Part shown: piece by piece, positions 22,220 to 32,563 of the stretch
Layout: each line of letters begins with the position of its first letter
Position numbering within the stretch: the stretch's first letter is position 1
NCBI GenBank assembly: GCA_037178625.1
Contig: CM074131.1
Span: 3,348,001 to 3,412,000, forward strand
Length of the DNA stretch: 64,000 bases
Source of the DNA: Skeletonema tropicum
Taxonomy: Eukaryota; Bacillariophyta; Thalassiosirophyceae; Thalassiosirales; Thalassiosiraceae
Direction of reading: 5' to 3'
Notes under the pieces: model-generated
Seen by the model: only the letters and a program-made list of their open reading frames with translations
What the model was told of the DNA's origin: nothing
Databases searched by the model: none
Position numbers and translations under genes: made by a program

Positions 22220-23215
22220 TCACACGTCGATTCAAAGGTTGTAGATGAAGTGCTGTCATCCCTGAAAGAGGAATTCGGCAAAGTTGGAGAGCTAACTGTC
22301 AAAAGGGGAAAGGTGCACGATTATCTGGGCATGACGCTCGACTTTTCGGACGAGAACAGCGTGATGGTGAATATGGAAAAATACCTCAACGAAGTATTGG
22401 AGGACCTTCCTGAAGACATGGATGGTACGGCAGCGACTCCAGCGGCAAGTCATTTATTCAAAACACGGGACGATGCACCGAAGCTTGATGAAGAAAGAGC
22501 TGCATTGTTCCACCGCGTTACAGCCCAATTACTATTCGCATCACAACACGCAAGACCTGACCTCCGGACCGCTGTATCATTCCTGACCAAGCGTGTACAG
22601 GAACCAGATGAAGATGACTATAAGAAGCTCGCACGCGTCATCAAGTACGTCAGAAGAACTAAATTCCTGCGCCTGAAGATTGAGGCAAATAGACTTGATC
22701 AGAATCATTGGTTTATCGACGGAGCTTTCGCGGTACATGATGATATGAAAAGCCACACTGGTGCATACATGACGTTCGGAAAGGGAATGGTGAATGGCAT
22801 GTCCAGCGCACAAAAGATCAACACTACAAGCTCAACTGAGGCGGAGGTAGTCGCAGTGCATGACAATATGCCTGGGATCCTGTGGACCAGGTACTTCATG
22901 GAAGCACAAGGATATCCCATGAAACCGTCAGTCGTACACCAAGATAACCAAAGCGCCATGCTCCTTGAGACCAATGGAAAGGGATCGAGCGGAAAGCGCA
23001 CTAGACACATGAACATTAGATACTTCTTCGTGGCAGACGTACAGGAGAGAAGACAAATCACTATGGAGTATTGTCCCACAGACGAGATGATCGGTGATTT
23101 CTTTACCAAGCCCTTAGGAGGATCCAAATTCAGACGGTTCAGGAACATCATCATGAACATTGACCACGATGAACATGGCCCTGTGGACGTGGACGAACTA
23201 ATGGGCATCCATTGA
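22220..23215 (+). pseudogene. Ty1/copia RT C-terminus and RNase H
   Basis: The frame is open from the Helitron terminus to TGA at 23215. It shows the copia RT end (GKVHDYLGMTLDF, QLLFASQHARPDLRTAVSFL) and RNase H with the acidic positions in WFIDGAF, SSTEAEVVAVHD and VHQDNQSA, ending KRTRHMNIRYFF...IGDFFTKPL. The RT catalytic core is missing upstream. The junction at 22219 shows that Helitron copy 2 interrupts or abuts this copia copy. Confidence 0.85.
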
Positions 23216-23305
23216 GAAATTACAGAGAAGATTTGAGAGAGAGAATGGGAATGAGTCCACGAACGTTCCACAATCACCACAACAGTCCGTGAACTCACAG
23301 GAGTG

Positions 23306-23612
23306 TGTTGGAACTGTAAATCGGGGTTCTCTAGACAACACAAAACATGAGAAACCCAACAAGAAACTATCTTACTGTGACGTAGTAAAAGGCTCATCTT
23401 GAAGAGCCAAGATATGGAGGAAGACCTCAAGATACGGAGGATGAGCACCATGAGCCTCAACAGCCAAGGATGCTCTTACTTTATCAACTATGTTAGTGCT
23501 TCGTGAATAACATAGTAATACGTTTGTTTACTGGATAGAGCATCTTGTCGGTGGTAATAGGCTGGAGCGGTAGTCTTCGTCGTTGGGCCCTGACCGGATT
23601 TTATCTTCAACA
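23306..23612 (+). repeat. Probable copia 3' LTR
   Basis: Starts TGTTGGAACTG and ends ATCTTCAACA, so the ends are TGTTG...CAACA as expected for a copia LTR. It lies 90 bp after the RNase H stop. No second copy is visible in the window, so the LTR boundaries are inferred from the terminal inverted pentamers only. Confidence 0.5.
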
Positions 23613-24390
23613 GGCACAATAACCACCATCAATTGTTGTATACAGCCACCAATAATTCCAAAACACATCCAAAACAGAACTAACAAATCATTGCGGTAAT
23701 AATATACATTGGTATTGTTTGGAGTAGTGTTTTCAATCGGATAATATGAAATATTATTTGGTACAATAAATTACAAAAAAATGTAGGCCTCTACACCATG
23801 ATAAATATGACATCTACACCTATATTGCGGCTACTGAAGCGTGTATACCCCCCCCGACATCCTCTTTTATGTTGTGAGTTGAAGAATTGTGTTTGTATTG
23901 TTGTTATGGACTGTTTATATGGTTGATTGTTGCATATTAATTATGTGAAACATCACATATCCGATCACATGTGCGCCTGGGTAATAATAAATAGAGGGAG
24001 CACTCTCATACGTGGGGCACGACCTCGGAAGTCAATACTATGTTGCAGATGAGATATGTAAAGTAGGGGACCTTGTAGTGCAGAGTATCATTGCCAAAAG
24101 GATCATATCACAGGTGGACGAAGATGACCAATTTTCATATCGTTGATGGCGAGTAAAATAACTCAACGACGGCATCTACCTCGACAAAGGAACGCCTCCA
24201 TAATATACCCAATAGTAATGGAGAGCGATATAGGTGCGTATATTGGTTATATTTGAAGCGTGTGCATTGTTGGGGCCGTCGGTAGGAGCGGCAGCTTCAT
24301 GGTTGATGTCAAAAAGTGCAGCATTAGGTAGGACTTACAGGTAGTATGTACGTTCTACGAAGATTTGAATTCCTACGTAGGCCTTAGAAC
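23613..24390. other. Intergenic, no gene seen
   Basis: AT-rich sequence with short ORFs only and no clear repeat relation to other parts of the window. Confidence 0.5.
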
Positions 24391-24486
24391 CATTCCTATT
24401 ATTGGCAGTTCAGGTTCAGTTATTAGGACGGAGTCCCATTATTTCCAACCCAAAGGTCCGGGTACTGGATTTCTTGCACACAAGAA
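24391..24486 (+). repeat. Left inverted end of a MULE-type element
   Basis: CATTCCTATTATTGGCAG and the following ~80 bp match the reverse complement of 33996-34091 almost throughout. The first 24 bp recur again at 62921. The position just upstream of a Mutator-like transposase suggests a terminal inverted repeat. Confidence 0.6.
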
Positions 24487-24590
24487 CCTCCTCTATTTCA
24501 AATCCGCTCCAAGCCAACGGTGAGTTCACTTCCACGACCTCACCGCACCTCCCACACCCACTACACCTACCACCTACCTACCACCGCACC

Positions 24591-26705
24591 ATGAATGCCA
24601 CCTTGACAATGGAAGGGCCGTCTCCTACTGCTAGTGGTCGGAAGATCAACCTCACAAAGCTCAGTCGGGATGATATTCTGAGCCTCACAGATGATAAATG
24701 TAACTATGCTTATTCAGCAAACCACTGGAAAGGTCAAATTTTTCTGCCACTTTATCCTTACGATGGCCCATGGAAGAAAACACCCGACCCCAAAGATATA
24801 GCTCCAAAAGAAATTGACTTCTGTTCATACCTCGGCAACAAAAATGGATTAGTTCAAAAGCTTTACTTCTGTCCCACTGCATATCCACCCATCAAAGAAG
24901 ATGATGATGATCAAGTGAAAGAATCAAAATTGAAAGCCATTGAGTCTCTCATCAAATCTCAAGCCCAAAAGGCTGGCTCTTCAGTCGTCGTTAGTCGGTC
25001 AGTCCTCAAGTTTAAGAATTTTTTTAAGGATTACTCGTGTATGCATTGTAATGCCAATAAGATGCACAAACAGGCAAGGAAGCATGCTGCGAAATCAGTG
25101 GACGGAGGTGGAGATATTGAGGATGATGAGGATTCATATGACCCCACTACTACCTCTACTGCTTTCAGAGAAAGTCATCTAGTGAACAATAAAATGAAGG
25201 GCAGAAGGAGAGGTACTGGGAAAGGAGGAAAAATTCTGAAACGACGCAGGAACAGGGCTATCCTTTCAATTCCATGTGAGTTCCTTTTCAAGTTGAAGGT
25301 TGACTCCGCTGGCTTTTTCATTAGCTTATTCAGTGGTGCTGGATCTTCTCAACACCAAGGCCACCCCAAGTTTGTGACACAGGCTAATAGATGTGTAATG
25401 ACAACGACGATGAATACAGTATTAATTTACGTATTTGGAGTAGTTGTGTGCTCTGCGAAGGAGAGAGCTGCTGCTAGCGGTAGAGTTACTCGTGTAAGCC
25501 GAGTGACTCGGAATGCTATTGGATAGAAATCGTACTAATTCCAAGACGTAGGCTGTTAGTAAGATTCTCTAAGCTGACTGCTTCAATGTAGTCAGAATCC
25601 AGAGCGGCATGCGTCAGGCATGGAGATCCCGATAAGCGATAGCTTAGCGATCACGTATCCGTATGGTCACAGATACATACGTACCTAAAGGTAGTATGCT
25701 ACTTGACTATTACAGTTTGATCCAGAGTTCATGCCCACTCAAATGAGTTCCTTGACTGGAGCAGAGATTGATGATATCGCGCATGTGAACAATGCCACTG
25801 CTAACAACGGAACTAGTCGGGAATTTATGCCGGCGAAGTTCGATAAGTATCTTTCACTTGCTCAAATACGCCATCTCAACAACTTAGAGAATGAGGAATT
25901 CTCTGACGAGTTTGAGAACCTATTGGACGCATTCAAGTACTCAGACGACATTCGTTGCAATGTGCTCTACTCCACAAAAGATGAATCGACCTCCGAACAT
26001 CTGATACTTACGTCTACCAAGGTTCTCGGCGACGTTAGAAACAATGTCCCTCTGCTGGAAGATGATGAAAGGGAAAGTCTCCGTCCAGTTGCCGAATCTG
26101 CTTTGGAAGAGAGAAAGGCTCGTGGTCTTGAGGATGAAAATGTTTTCCACTGCATTTCATGGGCACATGAAAAAGTTTTGCGGTACTTCTTTCTATGTCC
26201 TGAGGTTGTCACTTTCGATGTGACGAGCCATACAAACAAGAATGGGTTCCACTTGTTGACCTTCTCATGCCGCACAAGTGTCGACAAGCAGGTTGTTTTC
26301 TGCCGTGTGTGGTTGCCTGACCAACGACGAGCATCCTTTCGGTATGTGTTTCAGGAAGGCTTGAGGAAAATATTGCCCGCACATGTCTTAGCAAGAGTTC
26401 GCTTCTTAATCTGCGATGGAGATCCACAACAGAATGCGGAGCTTCGAATCGCGATCAAATTGTTATGCCCACACGCTAGAATTGGCGGATGTTCCTTTCA
26501 TATGTTCGGAAATGGTTGGAATAGTACCCATCTCTCTTGCAACATTACAGGTCTGACAGATTTGATATGTTGTTGTCAAAAACTCATCTCCCATCTGGGT
26601 CTCAAGAATTGGAAGCCTCTGTTGATGATGATTACATTCTTGGTGAAATTGATGTGCTTCGTGCCTCAAGCGATGGTAACTTTGAAGCCATCATGGATGA
26701 ATTGA
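24591..26705 (+). pseudogene. Mutator-like (MULE) transposase
   Basis: Exon 24591-25493 (donor CGT|GTAAGC) and an exon from 25716 (acceptor TATTACAG) join in phase 0. The N-terminal exon has a zinc-finger-like YSCMHCNANKMHKQARKH segment followed by basic residues. The second exon has a MULE DDE core: VVTFDVTSHTNKNGFHLL with the first Asp, RFLICDGDPQQNAEL with the second, then IGGCSFHM as the CxxH region. Homology stops at about 26548; the following sequence is open in another frame (26555-26960) and looks like the protein's own C-terminal tail, so an internal deletion or frameshift is likely. The start at 24591 is the first good ATG after the TIR. Confidence 0.7.
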
Positions 26706-27082
26706 ACCAACAAGATACCCTTTCTTTGCAAGAAGTCGATTCTACTAGAGATGTACAGGTCGCATTGAAGCCAGTCTTTAATGAGGCATGTGATCTCCTC
26801 AAACAATGCCCTGAAATGGCACCAGAGTTTGAGCGCATGATGAAGTCGTGCATTGCTGACATGCACAAGAAAATAGCTGCAAAGGAAGCCGCATCTCAAG
26901 ACTCTTCAACTTCGCCGACGACGGAACCCACTACGACGGATACTATAATGAAATGGTGCGCGCGGCGATTTGTGACTGCATGTTGTGTATGGTGTGTAGT
27001 GCGGCGCGGGCCCTCGGGGCCTGTTTTTTTTTTGTGCAATGTACCCGTCTATAAATTTGCTCTGCAATGCTTGTTGTTGTAA
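26555..27082 (+). pseudogene. Frame-shifted C-terminal tail of the MULE protein
   Basis: A hydrophilic open frame (GSQELEASVDDDYILGEIDV..., ending in a Thr/Ser-rich stretch near 26950) that follows the transposase core in a different frame. No family recognised. The last 40 codons run into GC-rich terminal sequence and are not credible as protein. Confidence 0.35.
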
Positions 27083-27180
27083 CATAAATGTGTCATGATG
27101 ACAAAATTATTCTGTGGATTTCGTGTTGGATTTTTTTTTGCAATGTATCCGTCTATAAAGTTGCTCTGCAATGCTTGTTT
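27004..27180 (-). repeat. Inverted copy of the 18.6-18.73 kb terminal sequence
   Basis: GCGCGGGCCCTCGGGGCCTG at 27004 is the reverse complement of 18711-18730. The adjacent ATAAAGTTGCTCTGCAATG occurs twice here in related forms (about 27050 and 27155) and, inverted, at about 18612. It is consistent with a second short repeat family sharing the Helitron-type hairpin. Confidence 0.55.
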
Positions 27181-28446
27181 AATAACATTCTTATAACAGA
27201 AACGTTTTATAGTACATACTCACTTACTTACTTAGAGCCGTTCCAAGCAAAATTGCATCGTAGATGCATAAGATTTTGATAGCAGCTAACAAAAAAGTGC
27301 AGCGCGCTTTCCGAGCACAACTGCATGCATGCATGTTTTTTCGTTCGACAGTCAGTATCTAACATCATAGCCGCTACTCTCATAGCCACCACGTTGCACA
27401 AACCCTACCAATAGTAATATCCAGTGAACTATATCGCAGACAACACCCTTTGCAACTATTCAGCCGCAGGGTTTTATTATTACAACTGTCTACACCGCAT
27501 AAATAAATGACTAATACATGCTACATAAATGTCATTTCTGTCTATGATGTTGCTATTTTTATCCAGCCTATTGCAATATTATGGACAATAAATAGCCGAC
27601 ACTTCTTATATATAATAATGTTGATGAGTTGCGGTCTTTAGAGCCGCTCGATCCGCCGTCTACAGGCTTATTGTTGTGTTAGAGTGTCAAATTATTTATG
27701 CAATTTTGTGCACATCTTGTGTCCTTGGTATTTTGGAGGTGTGGGGGGGCTTTAATGGTCATTCCGAGCAACCAGAATCTCACTTCATATTATCATCGGC
27801 GATGGGTAGCGGAGGGGTAGTGCCTATAGATGTTTATCATCTTCGATGGGTGCAGGGAAGGTGGTTGTTTTCATTTCAAATCTCAATGAAGTGGATTGCA
27901 ATGATATTATCTCCACCCCTACAGCAGCCGAAACGCCACACTGCTGCGAAAAAATCGCCATAATGTCGTTTAAGGGATGGGCCATCGATACCTTATGAAA
28001 TATACTCATGGACTGAGATAGGCGGCCATACTAGGGGTGCCATTGTAGGCCATTGTGGTGGCATCTTTTTCTCTTTTTCTGCACGATCATCGATCATGCA
28101 AAAACCGAGTTGGCTTTTTGACGAAATAATTTACCGATCGCGTTTGACAGTACTTTATACCGATCGCGTTTTACATATTCTCAAATATATGACGTCACTT
28201 GTTCCTCTCCTAACTTCAACGTGTCAGCTTCTCTGCTGGCAGGAAGAACATGTCGCCATCCGTGACTTTTCCGCGCAGCCACTCATCGACTATCATGCTA
28301 CGGAACACCACATGCAATTAGAAGAGTGCATAAATAATAATGAGTGGCTTGCGTATGACATTCCTCGCACGCAAATCAATATCTTAAATATGTGACCATT
28401 ACGGACCGGCATAACCAAACCACGAACAAAATTGACCGTATAAAAT
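27181..28446. other. Intergenic, no gene seen
   Basis: Short ORFs only. A direct repeat of ACCGATCGCGTTT occurs at about 28133 and 28157, ahead of the third Helitron copy. Confidence 0.4.
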
Positions 28447-28878
28447 ATGCACACTTCAAGAGAGAAAGCGCAGCAACAGCAACCATCCTCTTCCGACGTG
28501 AACAGCAAGAGCGCTCGGAAGGGTGTTAGATGCTCATTTCTGTCTATTCGTCAAATAATTTACAAAGTCCAATGGCCGAAAGTGCGTGTAGGCGATCATA
28601 TCATCCGCGAAATAGTAGAATTACAATCATCGCGCAATCCATGCTTCGAACACTCTACTGATCCACATACTCTTCTGAGGCTTGTTCTTTCCTCTTGCAA
28701 TATGCGTGAACTAAAACATGTATTGTCTGAGCTAGGATGCGTAATGGATCTATATCGCACCAGACAGGAACAATTATCTATCTCGCTTACAATGTCATTT
28801 CCAATCGCAACGTTACCTGTAACGGTTCAAGCTCGGCTCAGTTCTACAAATCGGATGCAGAAAGCAAAGCTGGAATAA
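28447..28878 (+). CDS. Diverged first-gene exon of Helitron copy 3
   Basis: 143 codons with WPKVRVGDHIIREIVELQ followed by LVLSSCNMRELKHVLSELG. These align in order with WRLVRTDDRIFSLL and ALSVFEVGSIKYILNELS of exon 1 in the copy 1 MBD-like gene, so this is a third, more distant member of the same family. Further coding-like sequence in another frame continues to a GTAAGT donor at about 28962, so at least one intron or frameshift lies between. A start at 28447 is plausible but unproven. Confidence 0.4.
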   Translation: MHTSREKAQQQQPSSSDVNSKSARKGVRCSFLSIRQIIYKVQWPKVRVGDHIIREIVELQSSRNPCFEHSTDPHTLLRLVLSSCNMRELKHVLSELGCVMDLYRTRQEQLSISLTMSFPIATLPVTVQARLSSTNRMQKAKLE

Positions 28879-29270
28879 TGAATTATGGCCGTTGTGTAAA
28901 TAACAGTCATAACTTGCAGTCGTTGGCTGCTCCAGAGTGTTCCAGCATATTGTCTAATGGGTAAGTCCGAAAGTGTATTGTTAAGATGAGCTGAAATTGG
29001 AAGAAGCGTCTTATGTGATTCAGAATTTCATGTATAAGCGAAACGCTTAACACTGCGTAAAACATTACGTAGAGTGATCGTACGAACATAGAAAGGATCG
29101 CTCATTCATCTACATTTAAGTCGCTTTTTGCTGTGTGGTATTAACCTTCCATAGAGTTCATGCCAAAAATAAAATTGTGATGTATGCACTGGTATTGTTT
29201 CTCCCATATGAATGTCGTCATGTCAAAAACTAATCACTTATCCTTACTTATCCCTATTTTCATTTACTTC

Positions 29271-30108
29271 AGCAATGGCGGTGTGACAGCGGGCAACAAA
29301 AAAGATGTTGTCGACAACAACAAGAACGAGCATGATATACTATGATATACCTCTTCTGCAGACAAAGCAAGGCGATTGCATCTCTCCCGCTCATGTTAGA
29401 TGCACTAACTTTGAGCAGGCAGAAGCATTTGATGCATCATGCAAATCATGGAGATCATGCGATAATAATAATGATTATGACGTTGTCGAGCAGGCGAGTT
29501 CTTTGTTAAAGTTAAAGCAATCATCAAAAAATTATGACATCGAACAGCAGTGCCCTAAAGAGAGCAATGGTAGTGCCGCAACTCCAGTGAATACTCATCA
29601 TCCGTCTGAAACGGACATACCAGCGTCTACTCCTTCTGATGAGGAGTCAGCAGTTGACCCAACTAATCTTCCGGCGTTGCTGTATCATGCTGGGGAACAA
29701 CCTGCTACTGTTCGCGCATATCGCCGCTGCTCAGAAGATCGCAGTCTTGTGGGCCGCCAAACCATTCGCGATCATTTATATGATTCTCCGTCTACCAGTA
29801 GACTTCCGCGCAGCTGTCTCGACCGCCTGTTTCATGAGTCTTCTGGTTCTACCGTGAAGGATTATCCGTGTCGTAATGCTACTTCGGTTGCTAGACTGTC
29901 AGGAGAACGTGATAATGATGGCACCAATATGGGTGTTGGTAATGTTGATAACGCCCCCTTGGAAGCAGACGATGCTGGTGTATTTCGTAGCAATAATGGC
30001 AATGCAGCTCGGCCAGTTGGAGTTGGAGAAATTCCACAGAACACAAAAGCGTCTGGAACTATTGGATCTATGTTGGGAGAGCTGTCGGAAAAGGGAATCC
30101 AACGGTGA
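29271..30108 (+). pseudogene. Chimeric ORF joined to a Helitron splice donor
   Basis: A 267-codon frame (from about 29305) of low-complexity, Ser/Asp-rich sequence with no recognised domain. It ends precisely at AATCCAACG|GTGAGTG, the donor that in copy 1 and copy 3b closes the helicase exon. Sequence unrelated to the helicase has therefore replaced it upstream of the last intron. A short near-duplication (CATGATATACTATGATATAC) at about 29330 may have shifted the frame. It could derive from the first gene of copy 3 or from captured host sequence. Confidence 0.4.
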
Positions 30109-30212
30109 GTGAATGTAGAAATGTATTCTTGAATTCGAAATATAGCATGGCACTGATCAATCATCCCTCTTTACACAAATTTGTAATCACTCCACTCCAC
30201 CACTCCACTCAG

Positions 30213-30806
30213 CACGTGCCAATACCACCCTACACTCACATCTGCAACAAAGGATGCTGTACTGCCACGTTCATGCCCCTGCAAATTGCATTCGCAATCA
30301 CAATACACCGCTGCCAGGGCATGGAGGCCGGGTTCGGCAAGGACGATCGATGGAATCGCATGGTGATAGATCCGTCAGATGAGCTCTGGGAGAGAAGCCA
30401 GTGCCTTGGGACAGGATACGTTGCTACCAGCAGGGGCAAAACACTTGGTTCCAAAAATGTTATGCACCCGACGGATAGTGCGATTTATTGGACAGGGCCG
30501 AGCGTGTCTGTAGAACGGTTACACAATTGCAAGACGAACCAAGATGGCCAACTCTGCAAACTCTTCAAGAAGCGGGACAAATGGGTCAAGTACCTTGACG
30601 GCAAGGCAGAAGAAACCAAGACAAGATACAACAAGAGAAAGCTCGACAAAATGACGAAAACGACTTACCAAAAGGCAGTGAGTGGTACTTTAATAAAGAA
30701 TAGAGAGGACCTGACAAACCGCATCACCGAAATCATAACCAACCCAAACAAAAAATGGAAAGAAGCGAAGAAAGAATACCAATTGCCACGCGATTATTTT
30801 GCCTAG
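30213..30806 (+). pseudogene. Last helicase exon, copy 3a
   Basis: 198 codons starting HVPIPPYTHIC with the AITIHRCQGMEAGF motif, clearly diverged from copies 1 and 2 (a separate subfamily) and nearly identical to copy 3b. The open frame is kept although the rest of the helicase is absent. Confidence 0.8.
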
Positions 30807-30840
30807 TGGACGATACAATGCAATATTCACAACTTGCATG

Positions 30841-30875
30841 GAAAATAAATTTGTCTTCAAGACAAATTTATTTTC
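30841..30875. repeat. 35-bp perfect hairpin downstream of the copy 3a stop
   Basis: Arms GAAAATAAATTTGTCTT and its exact complement around a single C. It stands 34 bp after the stop codon, where copies 1 and 2 carry the unrelated 27-bp palindrome. Confidence 0.85.
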
Positions 30876-30942
30876 AATCGAGCATTATGACAAATTAACG
30901 ACAATCAATAAAGGATACAACAAAGGGAGAATATTTCTCGTC

Positions 30943-31988
30943 AGAAACGGCTGTCAGTACCGGTAGCACGGCTCAGATGCCAATTCAAGAGCAACATGGT
31001 TGGCAATCCCACTGTGTACCAGTTGCATTTCTTCGGCAAAAAGATGTTGTACACTTTAGACGTTTCCGTTGGTGTGCACGTGTGCCTGGAGACAGCGAAC
31101 ATTGATCCGAATTCTGGCCTGTACGTTGGAGCGATTGGGAAGGTGATTGACATCGTTTATGACGAGCAGCACTCCGTAGGACCAAACACAAATGGTGTTG
31201 AATCCCTCCCAAAGTATATAGTCGTTGATTTCCCATACTTCAAACCGCGGCAAGGCATTGAACCCTGGGACAAAAAGAATCCAACGGTGAGTGAATGTAG
31301 AAATGTATTCTTGAATTCGAAATATAGCATGGCACTGATCAATCATCCCTCTTTACACAAATTTGCAATCACTCCACTCCACCACTCCACTCAGCACGTG
31401 CCAATACCACCCTACACTCACATCTGCAACAAGGGATGCTGTACTGCCACGTTCATGCCCCTGCAAATTGCATTCGCAATCACAATACACCGCTGCCAGG
31501 GCATGGAGGCCGGGTTCGGCAAGGACGATCGATGGAATCGCATGGTGATAGATCCGTCAGATGAGCTCTGGGAGAGAAGCCAGTGCCTTGGGACAGGATA
31601 CGTTGCTACCAGCAGGGGCAAAACACTTGGTTCCAAAAATGTTATGCACCCGACGGATAGTGCCATTTATTGGACAGGGCCGAGCGTGTCTGTAGAACGG
31701 TTACACAATTGCAAGACGAACCAAGATGGCCAACTCTGCAAACTCTTCAAGAAGCGGGACAAATGGGTCAAGTACCTTGACGGCAAGGCAGAAGAAACCA
31801 AGACAAGATACAACAAAAGAAAGCTTGATGAAATGACGAAAACAACTTATCAAAAGGCAGTGAGTGGTACTTTAATAAAGAATAGAGAGGACCTGACGAA
31901 CCGCATCACCGAAATCATAACCAGCCCAAACAAAAAATGGAAAGAAACGAAGAAAGAATACCAATTGCCACGCGATTATTTTGCCTAG
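30943..31988 (+). pseudogene. Helicase C-terminal part, copy 3b (two exons)
   Basis: Homology to the copy 1 helicase starts at about 30943 (RLSVPVARLRCQF against RLKVPIARLRCQF) and runs through HVCLETANIDPNSGLYV to the donor after AATCCAACG (31286), then the intron and last exon 31395-31988. The splice structure matches copy 1. Walker motifs and everything upstream are absent, so the helicase is inactive. Confidence 0.85.
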
Positions 31989-32122
31989 TGGACGATACAA
32001 TGCGATATTCACAACTTGCATGGAAAATAAATTTGTCTTCAAGACAAATTTATTATCAATCGCGGCAACATGACAAATTAACGACAATCAATAAAGGATA
32101 CAACAAAGGGAGAATATTTCTC
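31277..32122 (+). repeat. Direct repeat, copy 3b (pairs with 30095-30941)
   Basis: The second unit of the recent duplication. Beyond its end the sequence continues into terminal module T2, so this is the parental unit. Confidence 0.85.
32023..32057. repeat. Hairpin downstream of the copy 3b stop
   Basis: Same as 30841-30875, with one mismatch in the right arm. Confidence 0.8.
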
Positions 32123-32206
32123 GTGATGAAGAAACATGTCACCTATAATGACAATGTACCTGTATTTCTTTCTGCAAATGATGGTATCCTCGACAGATAT
32201 AGCCAA

Positions 32207-32481
32207 TCAATTTCTGTAAAAAGCGCGTTTAAGCCAGGTACTTCTTGCTTTCTACGTAGGAACAAGTACAAATCCTACAGCGGTATGGTCTACAGAGCCT
32301 CTACGTGTCCACCAGGTAAACTTTCTCACTAAACAGCTACTATACTGATTCCTACCAAGATCCCTGTAGAAAAAAGTTTGGAAAAAAATGGAGAATTTGT
32401 GACCATAAGGGGTTGGGCACCTCCTGGCCCCGTTATCGACACTTCACTGCGCTTGTTTCGACCCGGGGCCCCGAGGGCCGA
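32207..32481 (+). repeat. Terminal module T2 of copy 3b
   Basis: 275 bp, nearly identical to 16353-16628. It ends GGGGCCCCGAGGGCCGA and joins the 1.06-kb repeat. Confidence 0.85.
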
Positions 32482-32563
32482 CTACGGCTGGAAAGAAGAG
32501 GTCTTGGAAAGCTGTTACTTCTAGAGAGTACAATGGGCCGCCAAGGGTAAAAGTTGCTAAGAA

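Larger units (their letters stand above)
30095..30941 (+). repeat. Direct repeat, copy 3a (pairs with 31277-32122)
   Basis: About 846 bp covering the last intron, last helicase exon, hairpin and 3' flank. It differs from the second copy by scattered single-base changes only, so the duplication is recent. The junction at 30941 leads straight into helicase-exon sequence. Confidence 0.85.

Noticed and set aside
28096..28395. 99-codon frame upstream of Helitron copy 3
   Set aside because: No domain, no splice context, no resemblance to the first-gene family.
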